Assembly: GCA_016946835.1 (NCBI GenBank)
Contig: JACVTC010000098.1
Span: 97,501 to 152,500 of the forward strand
Source of the DNA: Neocallimastix lanati (nom. inval.)
Taxonomy: Eukaryota; Neocallimastigomycota; Neocallimastigomycetes; Neocallimastigales; Neocallimastigaceae
Direction: 5' to 3'
Length of the DNA: 55,000 nt
The position numbers and the translations under genes were made by a program. The notes under the pieces were generated by a model. It saw only the letters and a program-made list of their open reading frames with translations, was not told where the DNA came from and searched no databases. The stretch's first letter is position 1, and every line of letters starts with the position of its first letter. Shown piece after piece: positions 1 to 11,563 of this stretch.

Positions 1-2673
1 TTATTCATTATTCATTATTTATTATTTTAATTTATTATTTATCAATTATGGACTTCTTTCTTCCAATAATTCTATTAATTTAAATTAAATTATAATGATT
101 ATAATCTTTTTTATTCTTTTCTCTTTATATATATTTTAATTATTTATTTTAATTTATCTTTTAAGTATCTTAATATTTTTTTTATATTTATTATGATTTA
201 TTTTTCATATAAAATATAGTTTTACCATATAAAAAAAAAAGAAAGTTGATATTATTTTATTCTGTATTAATTATTTATATATATTATACTTTTTATAAGA
301 ATCTCTTTTTTTTTTTTTTTTTTTTTATTAAATAGAATATAATTTAAAAAAAAAAAAAAATAAAAAAAGATAAAAAAATAAGATTATTAAAAAAAGTAAA
401 TTAATAGATTTAAATATATTTATACAATTTTTTTTTTAAATATTTAAGTTTCGTTTAAAATAATAATAATAAAAAAAAATATAGATAATAATAATATAAA
501 ATTTTAAATTTTATTTAATTTTAATTTTTATTAATTATTTTAATTTTTATTTTTATTTTATTTTATTTTATTATTAAAGTATATCTATATGTTTTTAAGT
601 AATACTATGTAAAAAAAAAAAAAATTTAATTTACTATTGTATATATATAAAAGTTTATAAATTAATTTTATTCCATTTAATTAAATTTTTAAAAAATTAA
701 AATCCAAAAAATAAAAATAAAAAATAAAAAATAAAAAATATACATATTACATATATGCATATATATTTTTATGTAATTAAAATTTTTATTTTATTTAATT
801 AGTACTTTTATCTATAAATAAAATTTTAATATTGAAATTACAGAATAATTAAAGTGAATTATAAAATTGTAGAAGATAGTTAATGATTTTATCGAATTTA
901 TTTACAACATATTATTTAATCATAAATGTAAAAAAAAATATTAATAATAAAAAATAATTTAAAAATTATAATTAAATTTTTAATTATCTTTTTTTTTTTA
1001 TTTTTTTATTTTTTTATTAATATTATTTTAATATGAAAAAATCAATGAATAAACATCATTAAATAATAGTAACTTTAAATTTAGATTTTTTTTTCTTTTT
1101 ATTTTAATTTTAAGTTAAAATTTTAATTAAAATTTTTTTTATTTTTTTTTTTATTTTAAATTTTTTAATTAAATTAAATTTCAAAATAAAAATAATTTAA
1201 ATAAATATAAAATAAAAAGAATAAAATAAAATAAAATAAAATGACTTTTTTTTTTTAGCCTTTTTATAGAGGATTAAAAATTATATAATAAAATTTTGTT
1301 CGTATTATTTTATATATATATAAAGAAAATTTACTTTGGTATGAAATTAAATAGTTTCTTTAAATTTAAATTTAATTTAATAATTTGTTTTAATAATATT
1401 AAATAGCTTCTTTAAATTCAAATATAATGTAATTATTTTTTTTTTTTTAAATAATTTCATTAAGTTCCCTTTGTTAAAATGAAACATTAAATTTTATATC
1501 TATATATATAATTAAATTATACAACTTATATTTTCATCCATAATAGTTTTAGTTTTTTTTTATTTAGTATTATTTTATAAATAAAATTAATTTATTAAAA
1601 ATAGTTGATATTTGATATTTAATCCATTCCTTTTTTTTTTTTTTTTTTTTTTTGTTATATTAAAACCAAATAAAAAAAAACTTTGAAAAATATATTTTTA
1701 TTTTTATATGTGAAAAATAAATTTTTATTATTATATAAAGATATGAATAAAAAAAAATGTTAAAATAAAATTAAATTATATTTTTAAAGTTATTATTGTT
1801 AACTTTTTATCATTATATTATAATCATTATAATTTATTTTCGTTTTAAATTTTTTTTTTTTTTTGTTAGGATTATTTTTAATTTTTATTCATTAAATTAT
1901 TATTTACTCTGCTAAATATTATTTAATTTTATTTTATTTTATTTTATATAATATTAATTATAATACTAATTTTTTTTTTTTTTTTAATACTATTTAAATT
2001 TAAAATATTATTTAAATATTTTAATATAAAAGTTTTTACTTTTATAAAAATTTAATATATATATAAGCATAATATATATATTAAACTTTTTTTATTTTTT
2101 AAATTTTTTTAAGCATATTTTATTATTTTATTATTATGTATATATTTGTTAATCATAAACTTTAATTTTAATTTAATAAAAATTTAAAAACTTTAATTTT
2201 TTTTTTTTTTTTTTTTTTAAAGTTTATCTAATTAACTTTGCTTTTTTTATGATAAATTTAAATAATATTATTATATATTATTATCTTAAGATAAAATAAA
2301 AAAAATATATATATGATAAAATTTGATGTAACTTTTTTCTTCTTTTGCTTTACATCAAAATATAATTTTTATTGAAAAGGAAATAAAAAAAAAGTATTAA
2401 AAAAATAAAAAGAAAGAAAACAAAGATGTATAATATATAAAATATAAAATATATAATATAATATAAATAATATAAGATATAAATATTACTACATAAAAGA
2501 TACTTCTTTTTATTTTTTTTTTTTTATATTTTTTTATATATTTCTTTTATATATCAATTGGTAATTATCATATAATAATTATTATATATATAAATTTTGT
2601 TATAAATTGGAGTTATATCTATTAATAACATATTTTATATATTTTTGTATCTTATTTGTATCTTAAAAATAAT

Positions 2674-2704
<31 letters not shown>

Positions 2705-2938
2705 GTTATTATTATTTTTTTTTTTTTTTTATTTTTATATATATAATTTAAATATCATTTTTTATTTTTCTTTTTTCTTATTTTTTTTTTTTTTTTTTTT
2801 TTAAAAAAGAAAAAAAGAAAAAAAGAAAAAAAGAAAAAAAGAAAAACAATCTAGAAAGTGGTATAATCCCTTCACCAAAAAAAAAAAAAAAAAAAAAAAA
2901 AAACAGATAAAAAACAACAAAACAAAAAAAATTCAATT
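1..2938. other. A/T-rich intergenic desert
   Basis: No reading frame of useful length on either strand. The stretch is almost entirely A and T with many homopolymer runs (for example around 303-326, 1630-1653 and 2200-2218) and short TTTTA/TAAAA and TAATAA repeats. The last 120 bases carry a GAAAAAAA repeat and an A-run followed by an A-rich, C-dotted leader directly before the ATG of the first ORF, the same kind of leader seen before the well-supported starts at 29040 and 42818. I see nothing else in it. Confidence 0.8.
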
Positions 2939-3223
2939 ATGTTTGAAAATTTATCTTCTCACCTGGATAATTTAACGAAATACTTTAATAATTTGGAAAA
3001 AATGAGATTATTAAGTGATAGTAATAAAAAATATAAAAACTATATCAAAATTAAATCTATGGAAAAGGAAAAAAATAGGATACCTAGTGAGAAGAATCAA
3101 ATTTTTAAAAAAATAGTCTATTCTTTTTCTCTTGATAATTATTTACGGAAATCAATGCAATGTCCAGATTGGGAATACTACTGTCATACCGAAAATTATA
3201 ACAATGAATATATTAATAAATGA
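2939..3223 (+). CDS. small hypothetical protein (94 aa)
   Basis: Single-exon frame beginning at an ATG preceded by an A-rich leader. The protein is charged, Lys/Asn/Glu-rich and predicted soluble, with no signal peptide or membrane helix. Residues 1-60 look helical (alternating Leu and Lys/Glu); the C-terminal third carries a Cys pair and aromatic residues (CPDWEYYCH). Its base composition is clearly less A/T-extreme than the flanks, which argues for real coding DNA. Its stop lies in an ATGAATGAATGAATAT microsatellite. I recognise no family. It could be the first exon of a longer gene, a lineage-specific small gene, or a pseudogene remnant. Confidence 0.45.
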   Translation: MFENLSSHLDNLTKYFNNLEKMRLLSDSNKKYKNYIKIKSMEKEKNRIPSEKNQIFKKIVYSFSLDNYLRKSMQCPDWEYYCHTENYNNEYINK

Positions 3224-4710
3224 ATGAATGAATGAATATATATATTTATATATGTATATATATGTAAATTTAACAATATATATAAATATATATAAAAGGA
3301 AAAGTGGAAAAGAATTTCAGTATTATTTTAATATTTGAAAAAAAATATATATATATATAAATAAATATAATAAAATATATATATATTTTTTTATATATAA
3401 TATATTTTTATATTAATAAAATAATTGTATCAATATGTGTAATATATATAGTTATAATGGATTACTTTTTAATTTTAATATGATAACTAAATACCAAATA
3501 TTAATAAAACAAATTTATTAACAAATATAAACCAATTAACAAACAAACAAAAAACAAAAAGCAAAAACAAAAACAAAAAAAATAAAAACAAAAAAACAAA
3601 AAAAAAATATATATATATATAAAATAAAATTAAAAAGTATCATAGTTTTTTTTTTTTTTTTTTTCTTTAAATAATTAAATTTAAAATTTATATATATACC
3701 ACTTTAATATTCTAAGTAAATACTGTAAGTAAATAAATATATATATATAATCAAAATAACTAATAAATTATTATTATTATTATTAAAAATCAAATGAATT
3801 AATTATATATATAATAATAATTATATTATAATATTCCTCATAATTTTAGTTGACGTACATAATAAATCTTATAAAATCTTATAATATTGGTATACAAATA
3901 ATAATAATAATAAAAAAAAAAAAAAAAAGAAAATTAAAAGATAAAATAAAATAAATAAAAAAATAAAATAAAATAAAATAAAATAAAAAAAAAAAAAAAA
4001 AAAAAAAAATAAACAGTAAATAAACCAAATAATTCAATAAATTATAATTACATATATTTTATTTTATATATACTAAAAATCATACTTAAAATGATTATTT
4101 ATGATAATTAAAAAAAATATTATAGTAATTACTAGAAAAAAAAAAAAAAAAAAAAAAAAAAATAAAAATTAAAAATCAAAAATTCTATATTATTGCTACA
4201 ATAATATATAAATAAAACTTGAAAATAAAAAAAATAAAAAATAAAAAATAAAAAATGAAAAATTTTAGTAAATTATTATATGAATAACGACTATAAAGAC
4301 TTAATAATATTTATAATATTTCAGAAGATTTTTTATTTTATTTTATTTTATTATATTTTATTTTATTTTATATTATAATAAAACTAAAACTTTTAGTTCT
4401 TTTTTTTTTTTTTTTTTAAATTTTATTAAATTATTAATATTTATGATGAGAATAATAATAATAATAATAATAAGTATTAATAATTAATTAAACGGTATAT
4501 ATAACTGAAATAACTGAAATATATATGTTATATATATTTATAAGTTTTATATGAAATTTAAAATATGGCAAAAAAAAAATAAATAAATAAAAAAAAAATA
4601 ATATTATATTAATAAATATAATGAAAAAAATTATAATAAAAATAAACAAAAAAAAAAAAAATTCTATAATTATCTATTTTATTTCATTATTATTATTATT
4701 ATTATTATTA

Positions 4711-4774
<64 letters not shown>

Positions 4775-4879
4775 TTTATCAATAAATATATTCTTAATGA
4801 AAAAAATAATAATAATTAAATAATTATCTGATCTTTATACATTTAATGTACATTATTTACATATTTTTATTATTAATTT
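3224..4879. other. A/T-rich intergenic, microsatellites
   Basis: No gene found. Contents are TA dinucleotide runs, AAAAC repeats (about 3540-3600), AAAAT repeats, and poly-A runs (about 3913-3928, 3987-4009, 4137-4161). A long imperfect ATT microsatellite near the end is listed separately. Confidence 0.75.
4686..4773 (+). repeat. (ATT)n microsatellite
   Basis: About 29 trinucleotide units with one phase slip near 4711. Intergenic. In this genome the same trinucleotide, read in coding frames, gives the poly-Asn tracts of several proteins. Confidence 0.9.
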
Positions 4880-5235
4880 AAATACCTCTCAGGGACATTT
4901 TATTGGGTTCACTAAAGGGAAGACCATCTTAATTCTTGTGATTGTTTTATTTCTAATCAATAATAGTTTATCAAAGTTTAAAAAAGATTATTTATTTTTT
5001 TTATTTTTTTCTATATATTCATTTTTTTTTATCATGTATTTATCATTCATGAATAGTATTCTATAATTTTATATTATTTTTTTTTTTTTTCTTTTTTATT
5101 AATTTAGAATAACTTTTATTTTGAAATGTCCACTCTACGTAGAGGTCTGAGATGTTTTGGTTCCTAACCATGAAAAAAATTGTTTTAATTTTCATTAATG
5201 ACCATGAATCCTATTCTTGCATTGAAAGTGGACTA
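4880..5235 (+). pseudogene. degraded coding-like remnant with possible intron
   Basis: Two patches of complex sequence (4885-4978 and 5103-5235) flank a T-rich block. The first reads open from TCTCAGGGA for about 30 codons (SQGHFIGFTKGK, then a hydrophobic stretch). The second contains a short open stretch around STLRRGLRCFGS before a stop. The T-rich block between them ends in TTAATTTAG, like an acceptor, so an intron is possible. No family is recognised. A similar T-block plus downstream patch occurs at about 22890-23100. I infer the remnant of a repeated coding element, not a functional gene. Confidence 0.3.
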
Positions 5236-5247
5236 TGATAATTCTTA

Positions 5248-5348
5248 AATAAAAATAAATAAATAAATAAAATAAATAAATAAATAAAATAAATAAATAA
5301 AATAAATAAATAAATAAATAAATAAAATAAATAAATAAATAAATAAAT
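5248..5348 (+). repeat. (TAAA)n/(AATAAA)n microsatellite
   Basis: About 100 bases of tetranucleotide TAAA broken at regular intervals by an extra A, giving a higher-order AAATAAATAAAT pattern. Confidence 0.9.
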
Positions 5349-5434
5349 ATCAAATTGTAACGAAATTATTCATGTAGTTGTTGAAAAAAAAATATATTAA
5401 TATTATGGAAAATTACTTCATACTAACAGTTAAC

Positions 5435-5580
<146 letters not shown>

Positions 5581-6262
5581 GGATTATTTGAACGTTATTT
5601 TTTAGATTATCGATATATATCTCCAAAAACTACACTATATCTGATATCTAACCAATGTATAGTGAACGAAAATCCGTAGAATGTATCGCAGTGGATATAT
5701 TATCCAGGATGTCAACTACGCATTGATTATTCGGCTTCGATACTATCTACGATGTCCTCATTATATCCTTGGAGTTCGATAATGTTGTAGTTCGATATCG
5801 CGCTGTTATCTATGATATATTCTTCAATATGCTACTATCTACGTATCGGATGATGTATTATACAGCGAGTATTCGAATTCGATTTCTATCTATGACAGTA
5901 CATAAGCAATAGAACTACGCTATTGGAATAATATATATGACCCTATCATATCTATAATGATTATTGCAAAAAAGTATGATATATGAACAGCACAATACTA
6001 ATGATAGCGATAGGAAGCCTAATATATAGAGAATAGATATAGACACCATATGATAGTGTATGATATAGATATCATTAGTATGAAGTTTATGAGGATTATG
6101 CTAGATGTAATGGGACTTGGATCAATTTGTTAATGCCATTAGACTTTCTATAGTTGTCATGAGCATTGACGTCGAAATGATAAGGCAAAAGATGAAATTC
6201 TGATACAAATTCGAATGATAATTTTTAATCCACATGGAGTTATCATTGATAAATAGAAAGAG
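5581..6262. other. complex-sequence island without intact ORF
   Basis: About 680 bases almost free of homopolymer runs and visibly richer in G and C than any other noncoding stretch here. It is full of GATA/TATC-type words and variants of CTATCTACGA (near 5750, 5834 and 5890). On the plus strand one frame from about 5677 stays open for roughly 75 codons apart from a single TGA; on the minus strand another frame has a short protein-like run (ELQGYNEDIVDSIEAE). An imperfect inverted repeat pairs ATACTAATGAT (5998-6008) with ATCATTAGTAT (about 6071-6081). It could be a decayed transposon, a recently acquired segment, or a structured RNA locus; I cannot decide. Confidence 0.5.
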
Positions 6263-6330
6263 ATAGTGGCCAACTCACAATATAATTTTTTTTCTAATAT
6301 AAATATAAAAAAATTTATGAATTTTATATT

Positions 6331-6492
6331 CATGTATTATTATTTTCATGTATTATTATTTTCATGTATTATTATTTTCATGTATTATTATTTTCATGTA
6401 TTATTATTTTCATGTATTATTATTTTCATGTATTATTATTTTCATGTATTATTATTTTCATGTATTTTATTTTCATGTATTTTGTTTTCATG
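6331..6492 (+). repeat. 16-bp satellite (CATGTATTATTATTTT)
   Basis: Eight exact 16-bp units beginning at CATG (6331, 6347 and so on to 6443), followed by shorter 15-bp variants (CATG at 6474 and 6489). The open frame through it (6266-6517) only reflects the repeat period of 48 nt per 16 residues and is not called as a gene. Confidence 0.95.
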
Positions 6493-6519
6493 CGTTTTTT
6501 TAAATAAATATTATTAAAT

Positions 6520-7329
6520 AAAGTTTATTCCTAGCCTAAAAAAATTATTATTTAAATTATTTTTAACTCTTTTTATTAAATTATTATATAAATATATATA
6601 TTTTTTTTCTCAACTTTCTTCAAATTAAGTGTTTATGGAAATGAATACATGAAAAAAAAAAAAAAAAATAAGATCTTATTTAGGTGAAGAATAAATATTC
6701 TATAGAGTTTCGAACTATTTATAAAAAAAAAAAATTAAACTTTTCAAAAAAAAAAAAAAAAAAAAAAAGTTTTTTTGGGACTCTTTCTTGTTCTTTTCAT
6801 CATTAATAAAAAAAAAAAAAAAAAAGAAAAATAAAAATAAAAAAAAAGTTTTTTTTCACGAATCTTTTTTGTACTTTCCATCATTCACACAAAAAAAAAA
6901 AAATTACCTTAACCTTATAACTATAATATAAAAAATTTAAAAATTTTACTTAGTAAATAATTATAAATACATATAAATGAAAAGTTTAAAAAACTTTAAC
7001 CGTATTATGTCATTATATACTTTATTTTATATTAAATATAATAATTTATGTATATATTTCAAAGTTAAAATTATTTTTTAAATTAAAATTATATAATAAT
7101 AATGAAAAAGTTTTATCTTTAATAAAAGTTAATCAAAATTTTAATAATTTTAATTCTATTAAAATTATAAACTTTTTTTATTTAATATAATTATTATTTA
7201 GTTTTTTTTTTTTTTTTTTTGTAGTGTATATTCATATATATAAATAAAAATAAGAGTCTTTGATTATTATTTTAATGGTTTTATATTTTAATAATTAAAT
7301 ATAAAAATAAATATAAAAAAATATTAATG

Positions 7330-7361
<32 letters not shown>

Positions 7362-7460
7362 GTCAAATAATATTATTTCGTAAATTCATTTTTTTTAATA
7401 TTTTTTATGTTCTTATAATTAAATGATAAAAATTTATAGTATTAATATATATATATTATA
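6520..7460. other. intergenic, upstream of receptor gene
   Basis: A/T-rich with poly-A runs (6652-6668, 6746-6768, 7330-7358). A short direct repeat of the pattern poly-A, AGTTTTTTT, then TCTTTTT..CTTTTCATCATT occurs near 6766 and 6846. Presumably holds the promoter of the gene at 7461; no specific regulatory site can be named. Confidence 0.6.
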
Positions 7461-7621
7461 ATGAATAAAAGGTATTCAATATTTATAATAATACTTTTAA
7501 TACTTTTTTTTTTAGGTAAATTTTTTTTTATACTTGCATAAATAATGATAATAATAATTATAATTAATAAAATATTAATATAGTTTTTATAATAGTTTTT
7601 AATAAATTCAATGAATTAATT

Positions 7622-7669
<48 letters not shown>

Positions 7670-8296
7670 ATTTTATGAATATACTTTTTTTTTTTTTTAC
7701 TAAATAAATAGGTAATATTAGAGCTAGTGTTTTATATGCATTAGCATTTACACAATTAGGTGAATCAGAAATATATACCTTTTTAATTAACAATTTTAAT
7801 AAATATTCCAAAGAAAATGGTTATGATATTACTATTAAGTTAAATTTATTGACACCTTCTAATTCTACTTCTAATACCAATGATTTTTTGTCATTAATGG
7901 AATCAATTTTATTAAAGAAATCCGATAAATATGATATCTATTTTTATAATAATATATATACTTCGAGGTTTGAACCTCATTTTTTAAATTTAAAAGAATG
8001 GCTACCGAAAGAACATATTGATAAATTTACGTTAATTGATTCAGACTCATATTCCTATAACAATAAATTAATTGGTTTGGTAATTATATTTTAATGTGAC
8101 AAAAAAAAAAAAAAGAAATTTTTTTTTGTTTTATTATATGTGTAAAAATATATTATTATTATTATTTACCAATATTTATAATTTATTTATTATTCTTCTA
8201 TTGTTTTGTATTATAATTTATATTTATGTATAGTATATATAAATTTAAAATGAACATTTTTTAACAATATATAATATTTATTTTATTATATTTTAC

Positions 8297-8335
<39 letters not shown>

Positions 8336-9097
8336 TTTTTTTTTTTTTTTTGATAATAATTATTAATTACTTAAAATTAACTTTAAAGCCAATTTTTATT
8401 GATTATTCAGTAATTTACAATAATATGAAACTTTTGAAAGAATATGATAAAAAAATTCCTAAAACATGGGATGAATTACTGGAAACAGGAAAATATATTT
8501 TAAATGAAGAATTAAAAAAGAATAATACAGATATAATAATATATAATGGAGGATTTATTGGTACATATTAAATATAAGAAATATTGAATATATATATATT
8601 TTTTAAAAAATGTTAATAATAATAATAATAAAAAAAAAAAAAAAAAAGATGATGAATTAGGAATGGGGTCTATTTATGAATTTATGTATTCCTATAGAGA
8701 AGAAATTGATTCACCATTTCCAGAAATAATAAGTCAAAATACAATAGATTCATTAAAAATGATGAAAAAATTAAAAGAAGAAATTTCTTCAGGTTTGAAA
8801 TAATATAATATATAAAAATATAATGTAAAATATATTATATATAAAGCACAATATATTATATACAATATATAATATAATTTATTTTAATATTTGTAATATA
8901 TATATATATATAAAAAAAAAAAACATAAAAAAAAATAATTTTTTTATTAAAATGTTATTGACTAAGATATATATGACATTATCTAATTATTTATTATGTT
9001 TATTTATATATTTTTAAATAAATAAATTATATAATTTATATAATAATATATATTATTTACATAATATTTTTCATTTCAAACGAATATTGATAACAAC

Positions 9098-9129
<32 letters not shown>

Positions 9130-10746
9130 AAACAACAAAATAAATATGTTTATATAGATTCAATATTTAATATTATAAATCATTCAGTAACAAAATTATA
9201 TGATGGAAACGGTTTATTTATAAAATTTAGTTACCATACTATACCTATTAATCCTGTTTATAAAGCAACAGTATTACCTGGATTAAAAGAGGGAATATCT
9301 GGTACTATCATAGGAGGATACAATATAGGAATAAGTAAGTATTCCAAAGCAAAAAAAAGAAACGATTCCATAAAGGCATTAACATACATAACTTCTAAAG
9401 AAACTCAAAAGAGATTCATGATAGAATGTAAAAAATTTTCAGGAATTACAAGTTTATACGATGATGAGGATGTATGTAATAATGAAGAATTTTGTGAAAT
9501 ATATAAAAATGTTCAGCCTGTTTCAAGACCAATATCTGCCTTCATTGACTATAATGAATATTCAGAAAAATTTAGATACCATATTTACAAATATTTATAT
9601 GGAGATGATAGTGTAGACGCAGAAGAGGTACTGAAAGAAATTTATGATATCACTCATATTTATTATATATCCTTAAATTCAAAAGAATTATCTATTGGAA
9701 TCATTCTATTTCTTTTATATATCATTCTATCCCTAATGATGCTTCTTTCTTCCCTCTTTTTATTTAGTAAACGATATCAAAATTGTTTTGATTTTTTACC
9801 TAAGGATTTTTGGATACTCTCTCTCATTGGTTTTATCATGATTCTTTTTATTGGATATTTAGATATGGGAAACGTAACTGAGAAAACATGTCAGATGAAA
9901 CAACTATTATTCTACCTTTGTATTACTTTTATTTTGATACCAATATTTTATAAGTTAATTATTAAATTCCCAGAAGAAAATAAAATTTCAAAATACATCG
10001 GTCAACATCGTCATCTATTCTTACTATTTTTTATCCTTTTGGATCTTGGATCTAACGCTTTATCGTTGATTTTTCCCTATAGCATTGAAAATGTAATAGT
10101 CCCGGAAAATAAAAATTTTCAAAAATGTAAAGTAAATAATAATTTTTTAAAAATTATGATAATACTCACTGATTTATTTAAAGGACTTATTCTGGTATCG
10201 TCCATGATTTTAATTTTTATCGAGTGGTACATTAAATCATCGTATTATGATGTAAGAATTTGTATATCAGCAATTTCTATTAATATGGTAATCATTATCA
10301 TTTATATATTTATCAATAGCATGCATATAAACGATTATACTATCTATCATTTTACTCGACAAATAATATTTTTATTTTTGACCATATCTAATTTTATTCT
10401 ACATTACCTCATGAGAATTATTAAAATAACATTAAATAATGAGAGTACGGAGGTTGCAGAAAAAAATAAGTTCTTTAAAAAGGCTTTAGAACAAGAAAGT
10501 TCCATGAATTCAAATACATATTATGCAAGAAGATTTAGTATCGCATCAGAAAAATGTTCATATTCCTCTAAAGTGTTTTATAAAATTTTAGATTTACATT
10601 ACCGGGATGATATTTCTTCATCGAAAAATTTATATGAAATTCATGAAAATAATAGTATTTTAAATACTACTACCATCAGTAGTAAAATTAGTAGTAATCA
10701 GAATGAAAGTTATCAAAGTAGTATTAAAGAAGATAATATTAAATAA
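7461..10746 (+). CDS. solute-binding-protein-like domain fused to seven-TM receptor (class C GPCR-like), 5 exons
   Basis: Exons inferred by eye: 7461-7515, 7712-8079, 8389-8560, 8649-8792, 9158-10746; all introns GT-AG and all phases agree (775 aa). Residues 1-18 are a signal peptide (MNKR then Ile/Leu/Phe-rich). Residues about 20-410 resemble the type-2 periplasmic-binding-protein fold, with typical runs FIDYSVIYNN, PKTWDELLETGKYIL and GGYNIGISKYSKAKKRND. Seven hydrophobic helices follow at about 425-450, 464-484, 495-517, 532-554, 579-604, 614-634 and 646-668, then a Ser/Asn-rich cytoplasmic tail. In class C receptors the extracellular lobe binds ligand and the helices signal. Known anaerobic-fungal membrane proteomes hold many binding-domain/7TM proteins proposed to sense sugars; ligand and G-protein coupling here are inferred. 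Intron 4 has a weak donor (GTTTGA). The tail faces the 1004-aa gene on the other strand. Confidence 0.85.
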
Positions 10747-10756
10747 AAAATAGTAT

Positions 10757-10787
<31 letters not shown>

Positions 10788-11563
10788 GCAAGCAACCAGA
10801 CAAAACAAAACAAATCAAGATAAAATAAACTAAAAAAAAATTATTTATTTTTAAATATATACATTTTCATATGGTATAGTTCGTTATTATTATTATTATC
10901 ATTATTATAATTTTTTTTTCTTTTTTTTTATTTTGTAATTCAAATTTTAATATATATATATTAAAATGTTACAATATCTAAATAATCAATTTATGGTATA
11001 TAATAGTATAATATTTGTATATTAATATACATTATTATAAGATATATATGCTATATAAAAATAATACTATAATAATCATAATAAAATGATTATATAATTT
11101 TTTTTGGTATAATATAAAGCAGATAATAATTCTAAATTTCAATTATGAAATGATTCATAAATAAGTTTTTATATTTTTTACCTTTGTATTTAATACTCAT
11201 AAACATCTTATAAATTAAGTAAATACAAGGATATAAAATTATCAGTAAGATATATAATTAAAGCAATGTTACCATACTAAATAAAATAAAATAAAATAAA
11301 ATTAAATTAAATAAATAAATAAAAAAATAAAAAAATAAAAAAAATAAAAAAAAAGAATAATATACAATCAATTTTAAGAATATAAATATATATATATATA
11401 TATAAATTATATTTTAATAATTGCTAAAAATAAAATATAATTATTATTATAACTTTTATAATACTATTATTTATTATTTATTATTATTTTTTTATATTAT
11501 TATTTTCATATTTCAATTTTTTTTTTTTTTTGTTTAGTAAATGATAATTTTTCAATTTTAATA
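10747..11563. other. convergent intergenic region
   Basis: Lies between the two facing 3' ends at 10746 and 11564. Begins with a poly-A run (about 10763-10787) and contains TAAAATAAAATAAAA repeats at 11280-11350 and a TA run at 11388-11404. Likely holds both polyadenylation regions; no individual signal can be singled out in such A/T-rich DNA. No ORF found. Confidence 0.65.

Noticed and set aside
6266-6517. 83-codon frame through the 16-bp satellite
   Set aside because: Period-16 repeat translation with no unique sequence; explained by the repeat alone.
7620-7811. Minus-strand 63-codon frame
   Set aside because: Antisense shadow of receptor exon 2 and a poly-T tract.
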